Below, piece after piece: positions 59,349-64,000 of a stretch of 64,000 nt of DNA. The position numbers and the translations under genes are program-made. The stretch is from Lichenicoccus sp965277665 (GTDB lineage: Bacteria; Pseudomonadota; Alphaproteobacteria; Acetobacterales; Acetobacteraceae), in contig NZ_OZ255835.1 in NCBI RefSeq assembly GCF_965277665.1, forward strand, positions 2,666,001-2,730,000, given 5' to 3'. How positions within the stretch are numbered: the stretch's first letter is position 1; each line of letters starts with the position of its first letter. The notes beneath the pieces are model-generated. The model had not been told where the DNA came from. It searched no databases and worked only from the letters and a program-made list of their open reading frames with translations.

Positions 59349-60488
59349 ATGGCCGAGCGAATCATGATGGGTCTGCTGATCACCGGCATCGCCGCCGGCT
59401 GCGTAATCGTTCTGTACCCGTTCTTTTCCGCCATCCTCTGGGCGGCAATACTGACCTTCACCACCTGGCCGGTCTATAAGCATCTGGCCCAGCGCTCCGG
59501 TCCCTACACCGCGGCGGCGCTGATGATGCTGGTGACCGCCCTGCTGGTCGTGCTGCCGCTGGCGCTGGTCACCTCCGAGGGCGTCGCCGATGCGCCGGGC
59601 ATCGTGCGTGCGGTCGAGGGGCTGGTGGCGCTGCACCTGCCGGAACCGCCGCGCTGGGTGGCGACCACCCCGCTGGTCGGGCGCCAGGTCGCCATCACCT
59701 GGGCCAAGTGGTCGGCCGACCTCTCGGCCGCGGGCGCCTTCGTGCAGCCCTATCTCGGCACCATCGCCTCGCGCGCCCTCGGCCTCCTGGTGCAGATCGC
59801 CAGCGGCCTGCTGCAGCTGGTGCTTGCCCTGTTCATCGCCTTCTTCTTCTGGGTCGGCGGCGACCGGCTGGGCGCGCACCTCACCGCCATCATCCGGCGC
59901 ATCGCCGGCTCCTATGCCGACCGGCTGCTCGGCGTCACCGGCAGCACGGTGCGCGGCACCGTGTACGGCATCCTGGGCACCGCGATCGTGCAGGGCATCC
60001 TCACCGGCATCGGCTTCTACATCGCCGGCGTGCCGAACCCGGTGCTGTTCGGCGGCATCGCCGCCTTCGTCGCCGTGCTGCCGATCGGCGCCCCGCTGGT
60101 CTGGGTGCCGGCCGCGGTCTGGCTCGGCCTGGAGCACCATCTCGGCTGGGGCATCTTCCTGGCCGCCTACGGCGTGGTGGCGATCTCCGGCGCCGACCAC
60201 ATCATCCGCCCGGTCTTCATCGCCCGCGGCGCGCAGCTACCCTACCTGCTGACAGTGCTCGGCGTCCTCGGCGGCGTGCTCGCCTTCGGCGGCCTCGGCA
60301 TCTTCCTCGGGCCGGTGCTGCTCGGCGTGGGCTACACGCTGGTAATCGAGTTCGCGGCGAACGGGCGTGACGCCCCACTCGCGGAGCGTGAAAACGACCG
60401 GCCGCTCATCGGCGAACCAATGGCGCTTGCCCAGGATGCGGCGCCGCTGCAGCGGGCCGCGCAGCCGGGCGTGAAATCCGAGGCATGA
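59349..60488 (+). CDS. AI-2E family transporter
   Basis: Inner-membrane protein of 379 aa from the ATG at 59349, with AAAGG nine bases upstream. About eight helices occur, first pair YPFFSAILWAAILTFTTWPV and TAAALMMLVTALLVVLPLAL, then a soluble loop (about 80-140), and the conserved C-terminal set: VQGILTGIGFYIAGVPNPVL, FVAVLPIGAPLVWVPAAVWL, HIIRPVFIARGAQLPYLLTV and GILGGVLAFGG-like helices ending FLGPVLLGVGYTLV. Members include TqsA (AI-2 export), YhhQ-like sporulation permeases and Na+/H+ antiporters, so substrate is open. Its stop overlaps the EEP gene start (ATGA). Confidence 0.87.
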   Translation: MAERIMMGLLITGIAAGCVIVLYPFFSAILWAAILTFTTWPVYKHLAQRSGPYTAAALMMLVTALLVVLPLALVTSEGVADAPGIVRAVEGLVALHLPEPPRWVATTPLVGRQVAITWAKWSADLSAAGAFVQPYLGTIASRALGLLVQIASGLLQLVLALFIAFFFWVGGDRLGAHLTAIIRRIAGSYADRLLGVTGSTVRGTVYGILGTAIVQGILTGIGFYIAGVPNPVLFGGIAAFVAVLPIGAPLVWVPAAVWLGLEHHLGWGIFLAAYGVVAISGADHIIRPVFIARGAQLPYLLTVLGVLGGVLAFGGLGIFLGPVLLGVGYTLVIEFAANGRDAPLAERENDRPLIGEPMALAQDAAPLQRAAQPGVKSEA

Positions 60489-61075
60489 AGATCGTAAGCT
60501 GGAACCTGCTGCGCCGCGTCGGCGCCTCGATCGACGACGTCACCGCGCTGATCGCCGAGCAGCGGCCCGACCTGATGCTGATGCAGGAGGCAACCAGCGA
60601 GATCGACCGTCTGCCCGAGCGCATCGGCGGCTACTACGCGCGCTCGCCGCTGCCCGGGCGCATCCATGGCGTCGCGTGCTGGAGCCCGACGCGCTTCCTC
60701 GAGCCGCCGGTGATCTGGCCGCTGCAGCCCGGCACCCTGATACGCCGGGTCTGCCAGGTCATCACCTGCGGCGACTTTGCGGTCGCCAACGTCCACCTCT
60801 CGCACGGGCAGGTGCTGAACCGCCGGCAGTTGCGGCTGATCGCCGAGCGCCTGCCGTTCCGCGCCGCCGTGCTCGGCGACTACAACCTGGTGGGACCCGC
60901 CCTGCTGCCGGGCTTTTACGACGTGGGACCACGCGGCCCGACCCACCGCATGGCCGACATGGTGCCGATCAGGCTCGACCGCTGCCTGGTCCGCGGACTC
61001 GAATGCCTCGCGGCCGAGATCCTGCCGCACCGGCCGTCGGATCATCACCCGATCAAGGTCGTCCTGAGCATCTAG
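60485..61075 (+). CDS. Endonuclease/exonuclease/phosphatase (EEP) family protein
   Basis: Compact 196-aa EEP-fold hydrolase. Metal and catalytic residues: Asn in VSWNLLRR, Glu in LMLMQEAT, the His in VANVHLSHG, Asp/Asn in VLGDYNLVG and the final Asp-His in SDHHPIKVVL. All five motifs are intact, so it should be active on a phosphodiester, possibly DNA, RNA or a phospholipid head group. There is no signal peptide. It is coupled to the AI-2E-family gene by a four-base overlap. It is followed at once by a hairpin that contains its stop. Confidence 0.88.
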   Translation: MKIVSWNLLRRVGASIDDVTALIAEQRPDLMLMQEATSEIDRLPERIGGYYARSPLPGRIHGVACWSPTRFLEPPVIWPLQPGTLIRRVCQVITCGDFAVANVHLSHGQVLNRRQLRLIAERLPFRAAVLGDYNLVGPALLPGFYDVGPRGPTHRMADMVPIRLDRCLVRGLECLAAEILPHRPSDHHPIKVVLSI

Positions 61076-61170
61076 AGCAAGACCGGCTCAAGTTGAGCCG
61101 GTAAACTTGCTCTCCCAGATTGATCTAGAGCCTGATCCGATCATGCTCCGCTTGTCGTTGGATTGAGCGG
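61072..61170. repeat. Palindromic repeat, family B, copy 3, with terminator-like hairpin
   Basis: The stop codon of the EEP gene is the TAG of CTAGAGCAAG. From 61076, arms GAGCAAG / CTTGCTC enclose a strong inner stem CCGGCTCAA / TTGAGCCGG. Then from about 61124 comes CTAGAGCCTGATCCGATC and CATGCTCCGCTTGTCGT, which also occurs in copy 2. It separates the convergent EEP and cardiolipin synthase genes and probably ends both transcripts. Confidence 0.75.
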
Positions 61171-61179
61171 CCGTCCGGC

Positions 61180-62595
61180 TCATAGATAGGGCAGCATCAG
61201 CCGAGCCGCGGAATCGCGTATGCGTACCGGGAACGAACGCCGCTGCGTCCATTCCGGATCATAGCGCTCATTGCGGTGGCTGCAGATGAAGCCATCCAGC
61301 TCGTGCGCCAGCGCCGCGTCGTGCACCTCGACATTGAGCTCGAAATTCAGCCGCAGGCTGCGGACATCCTGGTTGGCACTGCCGATGAAGGACCATTTCT
61401 CGTCCACCACCATGAGCTTGGAGTGGTTGAAGGGCGCCGCCGCCAGCCAGATCCGCACCCCGGCGTCGAGCAGCGGGATGTTGTTCGGCGTGCGTGCCCA
61501 GTCGATCGCGCGGTGGTTGCTCTGCTTCGGCAGCACCAGGTCGATGCCCACCCCGCGCATCGCGGACATCGCCAGCACCGTCAGCAGGCGCTCGTCCGGC
61601 AGGAAGTACGGCGTCATGATCCTGATCGAGGCGCGTGCCAGCGCGACCCCCTGCATGATCGCGAACTCGATCTTCTCGAGGTCCGAGTCGGGGCCCGAGG
61701 TGACGACGCGGCACAACGCGTCGCCGCGCAACGGCGGATCGGCATAGAACACCGCCTCGTCGAGATCCTCGCCGGTCGTGAACGCCCAGTCCTTGGCGAA
61801 CGCCTCGGTGAGCTGATGCACCACCGGCCCCTCGATCTGGAAATGCGTATCGGAGACCGGGTGGCGCGGACGGATGCGCAGCACGTTCTCGGCGGCGATG
61901 TTCATGCCGCCGGTGAAGCCGATGCAGCCGTCGAGCACGAGGATCTTCTTGTGGGTGCGCAGGTTGATGAACGGCATGCGCCAGGGCAGCGTCGAATGCA
62001 TGAAGCGCGCGACCGGCACGCCCCGGCGGTGCAGCGCCCTTGCCACCCCGCAGGCGAAGTAGCCGCTGCCGATGCCGTCGACCAGCACGCGCACCGCAAC
62101 GCCACGCTTCTGGGCCGCCGCCACCGCCTCGATGAAGCGCGTGCCCACCGCATCGTCGCGGAAGATGTACGAACAGAGCAGTAGGCTCTGCTGCGCCTGT
62201 TCGATCGCCTCCAGCATGATCGGATAGGCATCGTCGCCATCGTGGAAGCAGCGCACGGCATTGCCGGGCAGCAGCGGGCGGCCGGTGAGCCGGCCGACCG
62301 CCTCGACCAGCGGCGCCAGGCTGCCTTCGATGTCCGGCGTGCCGATGCCCGCGCCGCGTCGGCTCGACCAGGGACGCGTGTTGCTCAGGCGTTGCGCGAG
62401 CCGGCGCACCCGGTTGATCCCGAAGGTCAGGTAGAGCAGGCCGCCGATGATCGGCGCCAGCCAGGAAAGGCCGATCCAGCCGATCGCGGCCCCGATCTCC
62501 CGCTTGGTGCGCAGCGCATGCAGGGTGACGCAGAGCGGCACCACGATACGCAGCGGCCAGAGCAGGTCATCGAACAGCGCCGCCAGCGCCTGCAC
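61180..62595 (-). CDS. cls: Cardiolipin synthase (phospholipase D type)
   Basis: Inner-membrane enzyme of 471 aa joining two phosphatidylglycerols to cardiolipin. Two N-terminal helices (LRIVVPLCVTLHALRTKREI; IGWIGLSWLAPIIGGLLYLT) precede two PLD domains. The HKD motifs are RTHKKILVLDGCIGFTGGMN and FNHSKLMVVDEKWSFIGSAN. Both contain the catalytic His-Lys and the downstream Asp, and CSYIFRDDAVG and TPYFLPDERLL are family segments. The start is a GTG at 62595 without a clear ribosome site, so the N-terminus is uncertain by a few residues. It is divergent from yraN. Confidence 0.92.
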   Translation of the reverse strand: MQALAALFDDLLWPLRIVVPLCVTLHALRTKREIGAAIGWIGLSWLAPIIGGLLYLTFGINRVRRLAQRLSNTRPWSSRRGAGIGTPDIEGSLAPLVEAVGRLTGRPLLPGNAVRCFHDGDDAYPIMLEAIEQAQQSLLLCSYIFRDDAVGTRFIEAVAAAQKRGVAVRVLVDGIGSGYFACGVARALHRRGVPVARFMHSTLPWRMPFINLRTHKKILVLDGCIGFTGGMNIAAENVLRIRPRHPVSDTHFQIEGPVVHQLTEAFAKDWAFTTGEDLDEAVFYADPPLRGDALCRVVTSGPDSDLEKIEFAIMQGVALARASIRIMTPYFLPDERLLTVLAMSAMRGVGIDLVLPKQSNHRAIDWARTPNNIPLLDAGVRIWLAAAPFNHSKLMVVDEKWSFIGSANQDVRSLRLNFELNVEVHDAALAHELDGFICSHRNERYDPEWTQRRSFPVRIRDSAARLMLPYL

Positions 62596-62749
62596 GTCGA
62601 GGTGGCCGTTCAGCGCCGATCCGATGCGGCCGGATCGCGGCCGTCAACCGTCCGGAAACGACTTCCTGCCATGGTGGCGCAGGACATGGGCGGGAGCAGG
62701 ATCATTGTCATCGTCGCAACGATGCCTGCTGCCCGGCGATCCGGCCAGG

Positions 62750-63166
62750 ATGCTGCTCGACCGGCACGCCGTACCTCGCCGCACTGTGGCGCGGCGGACG
62801 CAGGGCGAGGCGTCGCAGCTGCGCGGTGCCGCGGTCGAGAACCGGGTGTGCCAGGCGCTGCAGGCGCGCGGCTGGACGATCCTGCTGCGGCGCGCGCGCA
62901 CCGCCTGCGGCGAGATCGATATCGTCGCCTTGCAGTCGGCCGAAGACACGGTGGCCTTCATCGAGGTGAAATCGCGGCCGGCGCTGTCCGACGCGGCCGG
63001 CGCGCTGTCGCCGCGCCAGCGCCGGCGCCTGATCGGCGCCGCCGGGATCCTGCAGGGCCTGCATCCGGAATGGAGCGGCAGAACGCTGCGGTTCGATCTG
63101 ATCGCGGTGGACGCCGACGGCCGGATGCGGCGCCTCGTGGACGCGTTCAGGATCGGCGACGCCTGA
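62750..63166 (+). CDS. yraN: YraN/UPF0102 family endonuclease-like protein
   Basis: 138-aa protein of UPF0102. A PD-(D/E)XK nuclease-like core is visible: GAAVENRVCQALQARGWTIL, CGEIDIVALQSAED (Glu and Asp) and VAFIEVKSRPALSDAAGALS (E-x-K), then the RRLIGAAGILQG helix and RFDLIAVD strand. Related proteins are thought to act on branched DNA, but no function is proven. The ATG at 62750 is chosen; the conserved part starts about 25 residues in, so the true start could be later. Neighbours are not linked to it. Confidence 0.88.
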   Translation: MLLDRHAVPRRTVARRTQGEASQLRGAAVENRVCQALQARGWTILLRRARTACGEIDIVALQSAEDTVAFIEVKSRPALSDAAGALSPRQRRRLIGAAGILQGLHPEWSGRTLRFDLIAVDADGRMRRLVDAFRIGDA

Positions 63167-63178
63167 CCGGGCGCGAAG

Positions 63179-63478
63179 TCAGCGACGGTGGCGTCTGAAG
63201 CCGGTATGGATGCCCGCATGATGGCGATACGCCGTCGCATGGATCGCCCGGCTGATGCCGCCCGCATAGCGGAGGCGGCGCATCGCCATCGCCTGCCGGT
63301 ATATCGGCCGGTAGATCGAACGATAGACCGGGCGTGGCGCCGCGGTGAGCGCATCCAGCGTCAGCTTGCTGGCCTCGCTGTCGGTGACGACGTGCTGGGC
63401 GGCGGCCGGACGCTCTCCGGGACCGGACAGGATGGCCATGCCGAGGACAGCGCATACCGCAATCGAACGTAACGACAT
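63179..63478 (-). CDS. Small secreted basic protein, unknown function
   Basis: 99-aa product from the ATG at 63478, with a G-rich site (GGGGGGACGCGGG) upstream. A signal peptide is evident (MSLRSIAVCAVLGMAILSGP, cleavage near PAAAQ). The mature part of about 70 residues is Tyr/Arg/His-rich (RPVYRSIYRPIYRQAMAMRR; HHAGIHTGFRRHRR) with a Y-R-x-I-Y-R repeat. No family recognised. It converges with yraN (12 bp between stops). The strongly basic, low-complexity end makes the call moderately uncertain, although the start, signal and ribosome site agree. Confidence 0.6.
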   Translation of the reverse strand: MSLRSIAVCAVLGMAILSGPGERPAAAQHVVTDSEASKLTLDALTAAPRPVYRSIYRPIYRQAMAMRRLRYAGGISRAIHATAYRHHAGIHTGFRRHRR

Positions 63479-63582
63479 CCCGCGTCCCCCCGGACCATCT
63501 TGTTGCCTGCCGACGACTACGACAGACCGGAGGCCCAGGTAAAGCATCACCTTGGCCCGAACCCGGATCGGGAGCGCCTGCC

Positions 63583-63622
63583 AGAGCAAGTTAATCGGCT
63601 CTGTCAGCGCCGGCCTTGCTCT
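63583..63622. repeat. Small inverted repeat, family B-like
   Basis: Eight-base arms AGAGCAAG and CTTGCTCT, the same arms as the hairpin at 61076, enclosing 24 bases including TTAATCGGCTC. It directly adjoins copy 6 of family A. Together they occupy most of 63479-63797, where I see no gene. Confidence 0.6.
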
Positions 63623-63623
63623 A

Positions 63624-63799
63624 AGAGCCCTCTGGGAACGCCTATGCTGGATGAGAGCGGTCCGGAGGGCCGCAGCCGGCGTGTCTTTTCGAACACCGCA
63701 GCGGAGCGGCCTGCTGGCCGTGAGCAGCGGCGCTGAGGAAAGGCGCCCACCCTTGAAAGCAGGGGGATCGCCAGCAGAAGGCGTTTGCAAGCGGGCTCT
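63624..63799 (+). repeat. Long-hairpin repeat, family A, copy 6
   Basis: 176-bp element, the longest copy. The arms AGAGCCCTCTGGGAACGCC and AGAGCCCGCTTGCAAACGCC (right arm complemented) are followed by the shared ATGCTGGATGAGAGCGG core start and the CGGCC hairpin. An extra 20 or so bases (including TTGAAAGCAGGG) sit before the GATCGCCAGC motif. The right arm includes part of the TAG stop of the truncated gene at the window edge. Confidence 0.88.
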
Positions 63800-64000
63800 A
63801 AGGGCGCGCGGCCACGCAGTGCTGGATCGCGCCCGCGAGGCAGAGGCTGGTGGTGGGGGTCAGCGGCACCATGCGGCGGATCATCAGGCAGCCGATCAGA
63901 TACCCGAAGATCAGCGCGCCCCGCTCCTCGCGCTCGGCGCCCTCGAGCATGTCGACCAGCCGTCGCGTGGCCAGCTGGCGGACATGGTCCACCACGAGAT
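63798..64000 (-). CDS. C-terminal fragment of a gene running off the right edge
   Basis: About 66 codons, open to the window edge, so the gene begins outside. The visible end is helical and amphipathic (HVRQLATRRLVDMLEGAERE; RGALIFGYLIGCLMIRRMVP; SLCLAGAIQHCVAARP). It could be the C-terminal ligand-binding domain of a TetR-like regulator, but this is only a resemblance and I do not assign a family. Its TAG stop overlaps the right arm of the family A hairpin by two bases. Confidence 0.55.
   Translation of the reverse strand, partial: LVVDHVRQLATRRLVDMLEGAEREERGALIFGYLIGCLMIRRMVPLTPTTSLCLAGAIQHCVAARP

Noticed and set aside
63640..63736. Short frames inside the family A elements with a similar peptide (M-L-D-E-S-G-x-x-G-R)
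   Set aside because: The similarity follows from the shared core DNA. Frames are broken or shifted in copies 2, 3 and 5 and lack ribosome sites, so I do not regard them as genes.

Overview
The window reads as a high-GC alphaproteobacterial chromosome, most likely of the Acetobacteraceae (acetic-acid-bacteria lineage). The reasons are a GcrA cell-cycle regulator with GANTC sites in its promoter region, a bactofilin, an EipB (DUF1849) envelope protein, the alphaproteobacterial form of AspRS, a membrane-anchored cytochrome c, a candidate EcfG-type stress promoter, and short GC-rich repeats at many gene ends. Lineage is inference from gene content. I see no rRNA, tRNA, CRISPR array, transposase or prophage. 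One structural RNA, the SRP RNA, is clear.

Layout. 1-9300 is housekeeping: bactofilin, gcrA, rnd, aspS, eipB, a glycosyltransferase, prfC and rpsD. 9300-17970 is a sugar or polyol locus: AraC regulator, zinc alcohol dehydrogenase of the erythritol/L-threitol type, xylulose-reductase-like SDR, an unknown membrane protein, an FrcBCA-type ABC importer and a PfkB kinase. 17980-20780 carries DUF3455, anmK, a Rap1a/Tai-like protein and tenA. 20770-22300 is a lower-GC minus-strand operon: SleB-type hydrolase, secreted unknown protein, cupin. A tricorn-type protease follows, then two divergent envelope glycosyltransferases (26136-29157), cysD-cysNC sulfate activation, and CDF and DMT transporters.

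34565-40510 is a minus-strand run read as SRP RNA, dnaX, ybaB, recR, pteridine-reductase-like SDR, folB, and a hybrid histidine kinase whose sensor is a bacterial ethylene-receptor domain. 40591-50900 holds nudC-GH31, kdsB-pheA, a duplicated dihaem cytochrome c, hisN, serA, comM/yifB and DUF3072. 51018-55677 has a DUF6600 protein, an iron alcohol dehydrogenase and lactate permease. 55931-59100 is a sulfur operon, XRE regulator - sseA - metC. The right end has an AI-2E-family exporter with an EEP-family enzyme, cardiolipin synthase, yraN and a truncated gene.

The most unusual signals are: (1) a chain of three identical six-codon micro-ORFs, each with its own ribosome site and ATGA overlap, joining sseA to metC through a 17-bp tandem repeat; (2) an ethylene-receptor-like histidine kinase with every key Cu/ethylene-site residue at plant ETR1 spacing; (3) a family of long-hairpin elements (six full, one reduced to a perfect palindrome) that touch stop codons in five of seven cases, with arms that co-vary within each copy; (4) a hydrolase/secreted-partner pair in a low-GC patch. 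Intergenic regions are otherwise short, and many genes are joined by 4-bp ATGA/GTGA/TTGA overlaps.
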